Source: JBHGAV01 sp041946685 (lineage in GTDB: Bacteria > Acidobacteriota > Terriglobia > Bryobacterales > Bryobacteraceae). From it: 14,881 nt of DNA. The DNA is taken from contig JBHGAV010000079.1 in NCBI GenBank assembly GCA_041946685.1, forward strand, positions 1 through 14,881, given 5' to 3'. How positions within the stretch are numbered: position 1 is the stretch's first letter; every line of letters starts with the position of its first letter. Of the stretch, positions 1 through 7,061 are shown one piece after another. The notes under the pieces were generated by a model. It was not told where the DNA came from. It worked only from the letters and a program-made list of their open reading frames with translations, and did no database searches. The position numbers were made by a program, and so were the translations under genes.

Positions 1-1598
1 TGGCAGCCGCGGAGGCGAAAGGATTCGAAGGACTTCGCCTGGAAACAGCCGCATGGTGGCGCGACTTCTGGTCGCGCGGCATGGTCTACCTGCACAGCGA
101 CTCCGGCCAGGCCGACTTTGTCGAGGCCAATTACACCTACTTCCTTTACCTGATGGGCGCCAGCTCGCGCGGCGACTTCCCGCCGCGCTTCGGCGGCATG
201 CTCTGGTTCACCGACGGCGATATGAGCCGGTGGGGCTCGCAATACTGGTGGGCCAACACTTACGCGTATTACAGCAATCTCATGCCGGCCAACCGCATTG
301 AGCTCACGGACCCGATGTTCAAGCTCTACTGGGGTATGTACGATACGGCCGCGCTAGCCGCGCGTCAGCAGTGGGGCTCTCAGGGAATCTGGATCCCGGA
401 GACGACGTTTTTCAACGGGCCCGAAAAGCTGCCCGATGATATCGCCGCGGAATTGCGGGAATTGATGCTGGTTCGCAAACCCTGGGAGCAGCGCTCACAG
501 CGCTTCGATTGGTACGCGAATAACAAAAACCGGCATAACAGCCGCTGGAACTTCCGGGCGGACGGCAACTGGGACCACGGCTACTATGTTTTCAAGCCGA
601 AAGGCACGGGCATCTTCGGTCATACGTCGCACATTTTGGGCGTGGCGGCCCGCGTCGGCAATCTCGCCTGGCAGCGCTACCAGTTCACGAAGGATGAAAC
701 GTGGCTGCGCGAACGGGCGTACCCGCTCATCAAGGGAGCGGCCGAGTTCTACCGCCACTTCCCCAACCTGCAAAAGAGCGAGGACAACCTCTACCACATC
801 AACCACACCAACAGCGGCGAATCCGCCTGGGATTCGCGAGACGCGCCGTACGAAGTGGCTTGCATGCACATGATTTTTCCGCTGGCCGTTCGCGCCTCGG
901 AGGTCCTCGGGGTGGACGCCGGGTTGCGCCCGGCCTGGCGGGAGATCAAAGACCACCTCCCGCCTCCGGCGCGCGGCGCGCGATGCGGAACCGGCAGCGA
1001 AATTGCCGATAACCGGCCATACGGCGCGTTCGTCTACAACGGACCCGGCGCCATCGAGCCTGTCGGGCCCCAGCCGGAGTTGAAGAGCCGCTTTCTGGGT
1101 TTCACCCGCCTGGGCAGCTTCATCGACACGGAGGGCATCGGCGGCGCTCAGATCTTCCGAAACCGCCTGCGCCTAAGGGAAGGCCCGGGCGCCATCGATG
1201 CCGAGCACATCGGCGGCCTCAGCGCCGGCATTCACGTCACAATGCTGAACAGCCGCCCTGAACTGCCCGGCGATGACGAAGCGATAACCATTTTTAACGC
1301 ATGGCCGAGGGATTGGGATGCGGCCTTCCGGCTGCTTGCCCGCGGCGGGTTCATCATAAGTTCGGCGCAAAAAGGTGGCGTCATTCCGCTGGTCGAGGTT
1401 GTTTCTCAACTCGGAGGAGTATGCCGCCTGGCTAATCCATGGAGCTCCGGCGCCGACGTGTATCGAAAGGGGAGGAGGGCGGAATCCCTGCGGGGAACGG
1501 TCCTTGAGTTTCCGACCGCCAAGGGCGAGACGGTCGTGGTCGTGCCCGCCGGGGCTGAGCCTCGGGCCGTGCGGATGCTGAACGGGGGCGAGAGATGA
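1..1598 (+). CDS. DUF5703/GH95-like glycoside hydrolase, 3' part
   Basis: The frame is open from base 3, so the gene begins left of the window; 531 residues are visible. An AWWRDFW-type motif appears right at the left edge, as in large DUF5703-containing hydrolases. A helix-rich stretch rich in Trp and Tyr follows, as expected for an (alpha/alpha)6 barrel. The motif HINHTNSGESAWDSRDAPYE and the following helix ending ASEVLGVD resemble the GH95 catalytic region. The C-terminal part (FNAWPRDWDAAFRLLARGGF, then VVSQLGGVCRLANPW) is typical of the GH95-type closing beta-domain. GH95 enzymes are alpha-L-fucosidases or galactosidases acting on plant or animal glycans, but DUF5703 proteins have no settled substrate, so activity is inferred. 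The secretion signal would lie outside the window. It is followed after 60 bp by a receptor-like gene and then by two more hydrolases on the same strand. Family call is good; substrate is unknown. Confidence 0.8.
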   Translation, partial: AAAEAKGFEGLRLETAAWWRDFWSRGMVYLHSDSGQADFVEANYTYFLYLMGASSRGDFPPRFGGMLWFTDGDMSRWGSQYWWANTYAYYSNLMPANRIELTDPMFKLYWGMYDTAALAARQQWGSQGIWIPETTFFNGPEKLPDDIAAELRELMLVRKPWEQRSQRFDWYANNKNRHNSRWNFRADGNWDHGYYVFKPKGTGIFGHTSHILGVAARVGNLAWQRYQFTKDETWLRERAYPLIKGAAEFYRHFPNLQKSEDNLYHINHTNSGESAWDSRDAPYEVACMHMIFPLAVRASEVLGVDAGLRPAWREIKDHLPPPARGARCGTGSEIADNRPYGAFVYNGPGAIEPVGPQPELKSRFLGFTRLGSFIDTEGIGGAQIFRNRLRLREGPGAIDAEHIGGLSAGIHVTMLNSRPELPGDDEAITIFNAWPRDWDAAFRLLARGGFIISSAQKGGVIPLVEVVSQLGGVCRLANPWSSGADVYRKGRRAESLRGTVLEFPTAKGETVVVVPAGAEPRAVRMLNGGER

Positions 1599-1648
1599 AC
1601 CGTGGCGCCCTATGAGCGGCTGGGCATACAGGTTATGCGAGTGTAAAC

Positions 1649-1655
1649 GGGAGGA
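1649..1655 (+). promoter_or_regulatory. Shine-Dalgarno of the receptor-like gene
   Basis: GGGAGGA lies immediately before the ATG at 1659. Spacing is short (3-4 bases) but the match is strong and supports translation of the truncated receptor gene from this ATG. Confidence 0.6.
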
Positions 1656-1658
1656 ACA

Positions 1659-2432
1659 ATGCGCTTGACAGGCATGCAGTGCGTTGTGGCGCTGGCTCTT
1701 GCTTTGCTGGCGGCGCCATCGATGTTAATCGCGCAAATCGGCACCGGCCAAGTGAACGGAACGGTGACCGATCCCCAGGGAGCTTCCGTCCCGGCGGCCA
1801 CGGTCAGGCTGGTCAACACCACGACCAACGTGGCGATGCAGGTGACCACGAACTCCAACGGCTATTACGTGTTCGCCAATGTCCGGCCCGGCAACTACCA
1901 GCTCTCGGTCGAAATGCAGGGTTTCAGGACGGCACAACTGCCGGCCTTTGACGTGGGCGTCAACCAGACCGCAACGCTGGACGTGCGCCTGACGGTGGGC
2001 AGCATCACGGAAACCATCCAGGTCACCGCCGAGGCCGAGATGCTCCAGCAAAGCTCGGCGGAGCTGGGCACGGTAATTTCGGAAGCGCCGGTGGTTTCGC
2101 TGCCGCTGAACGGCAGGAACTTCACCCAGTTGCTGACGCTCACGCCGGGGGCCAGTCCCATCGTGACGGCGCAGGGGTCCACGGTCGGCTCCTGGGACGG
2201 CAATTCCTCAGGCATCCCGGGCAGCTCCATCGCCGTACACCCTTCGATGAACGGGCAGTTCGGCCGCTCGGTGGTCTTCTTCATCGACGGGATCATCAAC
2301 ACCGATTTTCGCGTGCAGACCTATGCCCAATTGCCCAACATTGATCTGATCCAGGAGTTCAAGGTCCAGTCGCACAACGACAAAGTGGAATTCGGGGGCG
2401 TGACCGGCGGCGTGGCGCTCCCGGCTCGGTAA
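1659..2432 (+). CDS. Truncated Oar-like TonB receptor: CarboxypepD_reg + plug, no barrel
   Basis: The product is 257 aa. Residues 1-25 form a signal peptide with likely cleavage at LIA|Q. Residues about 28-115 are a carboxypeptidase-regulatory-like beta-sandwich (GQVNGTVTDPQGASVPAATV, then NGYYVFANVRPGNYQLSV). Residues about 125-251 are a TonB plug (LPLNGRNFTQLLTLTPG, FIDGIINTDFR, IDLIQEFKVQ, GGVTGGV). In full-length acidobacterial relatives of roughly 1000-1200 aa, GGVTGGV leads into VNVVTKSGTN-like sequence and an outer-membrane barrel. Here the frame instead reads ALPAR and stops, and no barrel sequence follows. A good signal peptide and SD are kept. It may be a deletion remnant, an assembly collapse, or a periplasmic two-domain protein. 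Full relatives import glycans or other large ligands through the outer membrane; this product cannot form the pore by itself. The next gene begins 59 bp downstream. Confidence 0.85.
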   Translation: MRLTGMQCVVALALALLAAPSMLIAQIGTGQVNGTVTDPQGASVPAATVRLVNTTTNVAMQVTTNSNGYYVFANVRPGNYQLSVEMQGFRTAQLPAFDVGVNQTATLDVRLTVGSITETIQVTAEAEMLQQSSAELGTVISEAPVVSLPLNGRNFTQLLTLTPGASPIVTAQGSTVGSWDGNSSGIPGSSIAVHPSMNGQFGRSVVFFIDGIINTDFRVQTYAQLPNIDLIQEFKVQSHNDKVEFGGVTGGVALPAR

Positions 2433-2479
2433 GCGGAGGCTGACGCGACAGAACGAGCCGCGACCGCAGCGAGCGTGAC

Positions 2480-2486
2480 AGGAGGT
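2480..2486 (+). promoter_or_regulatory. Strong Shine-Dalgarno of the GH129/101-like gene
   Basis: AGGAGGT sits 5 bases before the ATG at 2492 and fixes that start. The 59-bp gap from the truncated receptor gene is GC-rich, with no recognised terminator. Confidence 0.8.
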
Positions 2487-2491
2487 ATCGC

Positions 2492-4549
2492 ATGAGAACT
2501 TTTGGGGCAGGAATTGTTGCGCTGCTGGCCGCCGCCTTGCTTCCCGCTCAGCAGCAATCACCCCCCGGCCGCGCCGAGCGCGGCGCCATGCTGGTGGACG
2601 TAACGCGCTCCGGTGACCAATGGTTGATTGCGGGCAGGAAGCACCGTGTGACGCTGAACGCTTCCACCCTAGCCGTGAAGGTCGATGCCGGTCCAGTCAC
2701 CTGGACGCTGGCTCCGTCGCTGAAGGACGATATGCTCGTCCGCTCGCGCGGCGAGGAGTTCTTCGTGCGCCTGGCCGATGCCGGGCGCATTCACATCGAG
2801 CCTTACGACGCGGGTTTCAAGACCGGGCTCAAGCTGGTGCTCGATGGGTTCCGGCACGCCGGGCTGCTCCGCGGCGGCGTGCCGCTGGACTTGCGGCTCT
2901 ACCTCACGCTGTGTCTGGAAGGCCCCGACGAGGAGCTGGTCTTTGACGTCAGTGTGCAAGAGGGCGAAGCCGTTGTGCGCCAGCTTGACTGGCCCAAGGA
3001 ACTGGACCCCAGCGAGCCGTTCGAATACACCGTCCTGAGCAACCGCTGGGGCACGCTGCTGCCGCGCAAGTGGCCCAGGGAATACAGTCCCATCCGGGCC
3101 ATGACCAAGGAGGGAAAGATTGATCCCTCCGACGTAAGCGTGGTCGAGAGCAACCTCATCGAAAGCTGGTCCATGTCCTGGTGGGGATTCCAAAAAGGGC
3201 CGGCGGCGATGATGGTGATCGTGGAGACGCCCGATGACGCCGCCTATAAATTCCACCACCCGGCCGGAGGCCCCACGGTGATGGGACCGCGCTGGCGCGA
3301 TGTGCTTGGCGCATTCTCCTATCCCCGCGCGCTCCGCATGATCTGCTTCCCCAAAGGCAACTACGTCACCATGGCCAAACGGTACCGCCGCCACGTCATG
3401 GACAGCGGCCAGTTCGTTTCCTTGAAGGAGAAAATCGCCCGCGAGCCGCTGGTTAAGGAACTGATCGGCACGCCCCACACCCGGCTTCACATCCTCACCA
3501 ATTACCGGCCGGGCAGCTTCCGCTATGACCCGAAGAACCCGGAGCGGAACTATCGCGTGGTCACTTTCGAACAGCGCGAGGCGGAGCTGCGCAAGCTCAA
3601 GCAGCGCGGCCTGGACCGCCTCTACGTCTGTCTGGCGGCGTGGCCTTACCGCGGCTACGACCGCCAGCATCCCGACGAGCTGCCCCCGGCGCCGGAAGGC
3701 GGCGGCTGGGAAGGCATGAAGCGGTTCGGCGACGCCATGCGGGAACTTCACTACCTATTCGTGCTCCACGATCAGTATCGCGATTTCTACACCGATTCGC
3801 CTTCCTTCCAGGAGCAGTTCGCCATCCATGAGGAAGACGCGGTACGGCCGCCGCTGGTGTTTCCCGGCTCGCGCTTCGGCCAATCGAAGTCCGCCTATAT
3901 CCCCATGATGGACCACTGGGACGGGGGCCTGATGGGTTACTTGAACCCCCGCTTCCAGTTGGGCCACCTGGTGAAGAACTACCGGCTGATGTTCGCGCAT
4001 GGCATCAGGCCGCAGGGCGCGTACCTGGATGTGTTCGGCTATATCCCACCGGACAGGGACTTCAATCCCCAGCACCCGGCCACGCGCGCCGACAGCATGA
4101 GGTTTCGCGCCGCCTGCTTCCGCTGGGTGCGTAACAATCTCGGGCTGGTGGGCACGGAGGCCGCCGCCGACTGGGTGATCCCCTATGTGGATTTCGGCTC
4201 CGGCAATCCCGGGCGCGGAACCGCAATTCCCGTGCCCCTGTATCAACTGGTGTATCACGACGCCATCGTCATTCCCACCGGCGGCGCGCCCGGCGAGGCG
4301 AGCCTGGTCGGCCTGCTCTACGGTTGCGTGCCCTCGGTGGGAGGCCGCGGCGGAGAAGTCACCGACGAGACACTCGCCGCGGTGCGCCGCATGGCTGCCC
4401 TGCATGCGCGCACCGGCCTGCTGGAGATGACCAACCACGAGTTCCTGGACTCCAGCTTCCGCAAGGAACGCACCACCTTCGCGGATGGCACCACCGTCAC
4501 GGTGGATTTTGACGCCGGCGCCGTCGAGATCAAACCGGAACTGAGGTGA
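2492..4549 (+). CDS. Secreted GH129/GH101-like (DUF5696-type) glycosidase
   Basis: The product is 685 aa with an N-terminal signal peptide (hydrophobic run to about residue 19, likely cleavage LPA|QQQ). Residues about 30-310 look like an N-terminal beta-sandwich. Residues about 320-640 look like a TIM-type barrel with GLDRLYVCLAAWPYRGYD, YIPMMDHWDGGLMGYLNP, YLDVFGY and GLVGTEAAADWVIPY. This order resembles DUF5696 and the GH101/GH129 enzymes, which release alpha-linked GalNAc structures from O-glycans. The best nucleophile candidate is Asp513 in YLDVFG and the best acid/base candidate is Glu556 in GTEAAADW; assigning them is inference. Translational coupling is likely: the stop overlaps the SD of the next gene. 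Codon use matches its neighbours. Confidence is high for a secreted glycosidase-like protein, moderate for the GH129/101 relation, and low for the exact substrate. Confidence 0.75.
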   Translation: MRTFGAGIVALLAAALLPAQQQSPPGRAERGAMLVDVTRSGDQWLIAGRKHRVTLNASTLAVKVDAGPVTWTLAPSLKDDMLVRSRGEEFFVRLADAGRIHIEPYDAGFKTGLKLVLDGFRHAGLLRGGVPLDLRLYLTLCLEGPDEELVFDVSVQEGEAVVRQLDWPKELDPSEPFEYTVLSNRWGTLLPRKWPREYSPIRAMTKEGKIDPSDVSVVESNLIESWSMSWWGFQKGPAAMMVIVETPDDAAYKFHHPAGGPTVMGPRWRDVLGAFSYPRALRMICFPKGNYVTMAKRYRRHVMDSGQFVSLKEKIAREPLVKELIGTPHTRLHILTNYRPGSFRYDPKNPERNYRVVTFEQREAELRKLKQRGLDRLYVCLAAWPYRGYDRQHPDELPPAPEGGGWEGMKRFGDAMRELHYLFVLHDQYRDFYTDSPSFQEQFAIHEEDAVRPPLVFPGSRFGQSKSAYIPMMDHWDGGLMGYLNPRFQLGHLVKNYRLMFAHGIRPQGAYLDVFGYIPPDRDFNPQHPATRADSMRFRAACFRWVRNNLGLVGTEAAADWVIPYVDFGSGNPGRGTAIPVPLYQLVYHDAIVIPTGGAPGEASLVGLLYGCVPSVGGRGGEVTDETLAAVRRMAALHARTGLLEMTNHEFLDSSFRKERTTFADGTTVTVDFDAGAVEIKPELR
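4543..4549 (+). promoter_or_regulatory. Shine-Dalgarno that decides the GH29-like start
   Basis: GAGGTGA lies 5 bases before the ATG at 4555. A possible GTG start at 4546 would fall inside this SD and has no SD of its own, so the ATG at 4555 is preferred. The SD overlaps the stop codon of the upstream hydrolase, which implies coupled translation. Confidence 0.75.
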
Positions 4550-4554
4550 CTCCC

Positions 4555-5529
4555 ATGCGCGCTCTGCTATTGCTCTTGCTGCTGTTGCCCGCTTTCGCCC
4601 AGGACCGCACCGCCTGGATGCGCCAGGCGCGCTGGGGCGTCATGACTCACTACCTGGCCGACTGGATGGCCCGCGTCCACAATCTCCAGATGAGCGTCGA
4701 GGAATGGAATCGGCTGGTGGACGGCTTCGACGTAGAGGGCCTCGCCAACCAACTCGAATCGGTGGGGGCGGGCTACTACCTCATCACCATCGGCCAGAAT
4801 TCCGGCTACTACCTGGCGCCGAACGCCACATACGATCGCCTCGTGGGAACCAAGCCCAGCAAGTGCTCGCGCCGCGACCTGGTGGCGGACCTGTATGAGC
4901 CGCTGAACAAGCGCGGCATCAAGCTGATGGTTTACTTGCCTTCCGGCGCGCCGGCGGGCGACGCCGGCGCCCGCACCGCGCTCCAATGGCGCAACGGCCC
5001 GTATCCTAACCGCGAGTTCCAGCTCAATTGGGAACAGGTCATCCGCGAGTGGGGCGAGCGCTGGGGGAAGAAGGTCGCCGGCTGGTGGTTCGACGGGTGC
5101 TACTTCCCGAATTCCATGTACCGCTCACCCGACCCCCCCAATTTCGCCAGTTTCGCGGCCGCGGCTCGCGCCGGTAACCCGGACCGCGCCCTGGCCTTCA
5201 ACCCCGGCGTGGTCTACCGCATCTTGTCGGTGACGCCCCACGAGGACTTCACCGCCGGAGAGATTGACCAGCCCGACCGTGTCACCATACGGCGCTCAGT
5301 GGACGGCAAAGTGGATGGGGTCCAGGTCCACATGCTGAGCTTTCTCGGCAAGACCTGGGGCATGGGCGAGCCGCGCTTCACCGCCGAGCAGGTGGTCAAG
5401 TTCAGCCGCACCATTCAGGAAGCCGGCGGCGTGATCACCTGGGATGTTCCCGTCCAGCTCAACGGGCTGATTTCACAGCCATTTCTCGAGCAACTGGCGG
5501 CGGTAGGCAAGGCGCTGTCCGCCAAATGA
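4555..5529 (+). CDS. Short secreted GH29-like (alpha-L-fucosidase-like) protein
   Basis: The product is 324 aa. The signal peptide is very plain: MRA, eight leucines, PAFA, with cleavage at A15|Q16. The mature part starts like a GH29 barrel (RWGVMTHYLADWMARV, with His32). It has a GQNSGYYLAPNATYD segment and the strand KKVAGWWFDGCYF. Asp180 in WFDG sits where GH29 fucosidases carry the catalytic nucleophile. The acid/base residue varies in the family and cannot be assigned here. GH29 enzymes usually have a further C-terminal beta-sandwich and reach 450 aa or more; this protein stops after the barrel (ending AAVGKALSAK). It therefore resembles the short barrel-only fucosidase-like proteins found beside other hydrolases. 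It begins 5 bp after the GH129/101-like gene and is probably co-translated with it. Enzyme class by family is fairly secure; real fucosidase activity is inference. Confidence 0.75.
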   Translation: MRALLLLLLLLPAFAQDRTAWMRQARWGVMTHYLADWMARVHNLQMSVEEWNRLVDGFDVEGLANQLESVGAGYYLITIGQNSGYYLAPNATYDRLVGTKPSKCSRRDLVADLYEPLNKRGIKLMVYLPSGAPAGDAGARTALQWRNGPYPNREFQLNWEQVIREWGERWGKKVAGWWFDGCYFPNSMYRSPDPPNFASFAAAARAGNPDRALAFNPGVVYRILSVTPHEDFTAGEIDQPDRVTIRRSVDGKVDGVQVHMLSFLGKTWGMGEPRFTAEQVVKFSRTIQEAGGVITWDVPVQLNGLISQPFLEQLAAVGKALSAK

Positions 5530-5542
5530 AAGGAAGCTCGTC

Positions 5543-5878
5543 ATGACCCGGCGCACGTTTCTGACGGCCACGGGCGCCGCCGCGGCCTTTTCGGCTTCCG
5601 GCGAAGGGATCCGGCTCGGCTTCGATTCCTACAGCCTGTGTGCCTTCCAGAGGGTCTGGAGCTGGACAGCCTGCTCCGGCGCTGGTGGAAGCGGCGTTCA
5701 AGTGAGCGTTGCCGGCAGCGGCGATCGATTCGTCGATCCCCCAATCCGCAGGCATTCAGCCGGCCAGCGAGGTCAGGCCCCTTCGGCCGGCTCTGATGGC
5801 GGCAGCGAAGCGTACCACGAACTCCCGTCCCGGAACAGTGGCTCCAGGTGCGAGGAGGACGACCTTGTTAGGAGATAA
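5543..5878 (+). pseudogene. Decayed start of a Tat-exported sugar phosphate isomerase/epimerase-like gene
   Basis: An SD-like AAAGGAAG (5529-5536) precedes the ATG at 5543. The product begins with a Tat-type signal (MTRRTFLTATGAAAAF) followed by GIRLGFDSYSL-AFQ. That is how secreted xylose-isomerase-like TIM-barrel proteins (sugar phosphate isomerase/epimerase family) commonly begin in acidobacterial sugar loci. After about residue 36 similarity disappears. The next residues are Ser/Gly/Arg-rich with no family pattern, and the frame stops at 111 aa, against roughly 280-310 aa for the family. A neighbouring frame reads GLELD just after the break, compatible with a frameshift into the expected LELLD-like helix, but this is weak. 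The gene sits 13 bp after the GH29-like gene and would have ended the hydrolase operon. It is most likely a non-functional remnant. Confidence 0.6.
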
Positions 5879-5953
5879 CGGCCAGGTTGATCGCTCGCAG
5901 GTCTGACTGACTCCGAAGGGCCGCAATAGCGCACGCCCAGCCCCCAGCCCGTT

Positions 5954-5974
5954 CTCAGTGGTTCGGACACCGAG
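5954..5974. other. Hairpin, first of a tandem pair
   Basis: CTCAGTG (5954-5960) pairs with CACCGAG (5968-5974) with one mismatch around the loop GTTCGGA. It abuts the stronger hairpin at 5974-6006. Its role is unknown. Confidence 0.4.
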
Positions 5975-6006
5975 GCCGCCACGGAGGCTCCCGGTTCCGT
6001 GGGGCC
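5974..6006 (-). terminator. Strong GC hairpin at the end of the dehydrogenase gene, possible terminator
   Basis: GGCCGCCACGGA (5974-5985) pairs with TCCGTGGGGCC (5996-6006) with a single bulged G and a 10-base loop. It lies 4 bases past the stop of the minus-strand dehydrogenase and also at the end of the plus-strand hydrolase region. No T-run follows on either strand, so intrinsic termination is uncertain. It could also stabilise the 3' end or belong to an unrecognised structured RNA. Confidence 0.4.
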
Positions 6007-6010
6007 TTGT

Positions 6011-7051
6011 CTAAGAGCCGCAGACCCGGAGAATGACCTTCCCCACCCCGTCCGAGTAGCGCTCCAGCTTATTGAACGCCTGCTGCACCTGATCAAGAGG
6101 CATCTCGTGAGTCAAAATCGCCGATATCACCCGCCGGTGCTCCTTCAATAGCTCGATCGCCGTTTCCGATTCGTGGTTCGAACGGCGCACGTTGTACAGC
6201 GCCAGTTCCTTTCGCCGCATCGTGCTGAAGTCCAGAGCGGGGCGGGCATCGTATGGGATGCCGGTGACCACAAAACGGCCGGCGCTGCGTGCCACCTGAA
6301 TCGCCTGGTTCATCGAGCCCCCGCGGGTGGCGCAGTCGATCGCCGCGTCCACCCCGCGACCGCCCGTCTCCCTCAGAATTTCGGCAACCGGGTCGGTCTG
6401 GTCCGGGTCGATCGCGGCATCCGCCCCCATCGCGCACGCCAGATTCCGACGTTCCAGCACAGGGTCCACGGACCAGATCCGCGACGCGCCCGAAAGCTTC
6501 AGCGCAAAAACGGTCAATAGCCCGATCGGCCCGGCGCCGAATACCGCAACCTTCTCGCCGGGCTGCAACTGCACGAATTTCATCGAGTGCAGCACCACCG
6601 CCAGCGGTTCAAAAAGCGTACCCTCCTGGAAGCTCAACCTCGCCGGAAGCGGCAGGATGTTTTCCGCTGGAAGATTGACGAATTCGCGGAAATAGCCCGG
6701 ATCTCCCGGCATGCTGAGGAAGCGGAGGTTGGCGCAGACGTTATGATGACCGGTGACGCAATACTCGCAGTGATAGCAGTAGATGGCCGGTTCGAGCGCG
6801 ACGCGGTCGCCCGGCGACCACCCGCTCACCCCCGCCCCCGCCTTCACGACGACGCCCGCGGGTTCGTGCCCCATGATCATCGGGTACACGCAAGGCGTAT
6901 CCCCTATCGCGCCCTCGGTGAAATAGTGCAGATCGGAGCCGCAAACGCCGCAGGCCTCGACACGAACCTGTATCTCGCCAGGACCGGGCTCGGATTCCGG
7001 CAGATCGATTATGCGAAACTGCCGATGCTGGAAGAGTTCGGCTGCGCGCAT
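6011..7051 (-). CDS. Zinc-dependent medium-chain dehydrogenase, sorbitol/threonine dehydrogenase type
   Basis: The ATG at 7051 gives 346 aa, the normal length. A longer frame reaching 7165 would overlap the upstream gene and adds Arg-rich sequence unlike the family. Catalytic zinc residues are Cys37 (CGVCGSDLHYF), His62-Glu63 (GHEPAG) and probably Glu148 (FEPLAV). Cys92, Cys95, Cys98 and Cys106 form the structural zinc lobe. The Rossmann motif GAGPIG is at 172-177, and Asp196 after the second beta strand favours NAD over NADP. The family oxidises secondary alcohols of polyols (sorbitol, xylitol) or L-threonine in the cytoplasm. Which substrate applies cannot be read from the sequence, although a polyol or sugar alcohol fits the carbohydrate context. 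It starts 10 bp after the stop of the zinc-ribbon gene with no clear SD, suggesting coupled expression. Confidence 0.88.
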   Translation of the reverse strand: MRAAELFQHRQFRIIDLPESEPGPGEIQVRVEACGVCGSDLHYFTEGAIGDTPCVYPMIMGHEPAGVVVKAGAGVSGWSPGDRVALEPAIYCYHCEYCVTGHHNVCANLRFLSMPGDPGYFREFVNLPAENILPLPARLSFQEGTLFEPLAVVLHSMKFVQLQPGEKVAVFGAGPIGLLTVFALKLSGASRIWSVDPVLERRNLACAMGADAAIDPDQTDPVAEILRETGGRGVDAAIDCATRGGSMNQAIQVARSAGRFVVTGIPYDARPALDFSTMRRKELALYNVRRSNHESETAIELLKEHRRVISAILTHEMPLDQVQQAFNKLERYSDGVGKVILRVCGS

Positions 7052-7061
7052 CGGGGCTAAG

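Larger units (their letters stand above)
5700..6010. other. Gene-poor stretch after the hydrolase operon
   Basis: No family-like protein is visible on either strand here. Short open frames on both strands are Ser/Arg/Pro-rich and look like frame shadows. The first part continues the decayed isomerase frame. The second part (5954-6006) folds into two adjacent hairpins described separately. The stretch separates the plus-strand hydrolases from the minus-strand dehydrogenase operon. A GTGCG at 5848 would fit the start of a group II intron, but no other intron element was secured. Confidence 0.5.

Noticed and set aside
2433..2491. GC-rich spacer with two GCGAC copies, considered as a dispersed REP-like repeat
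   Set aside because: No good stem or second copy in the window; only a genome-wide repeat search could support it.
2669..3751. A 360-codon minus-strand open frame opposite the GH129/101-like gene
   Set aside because: Antisense shadow in GC-rich DNA with no recognisable domain and no SD context.
5773..6096. Minus-strand 107-codon frame in the gene-poor stretch
   Set aside because: It overlaps the end of the dehydrogenase gene and reads through both hairpins; Ser/Arg/Gly-rich sequence without family features. It may be a shadow of structured non-coding DNA.
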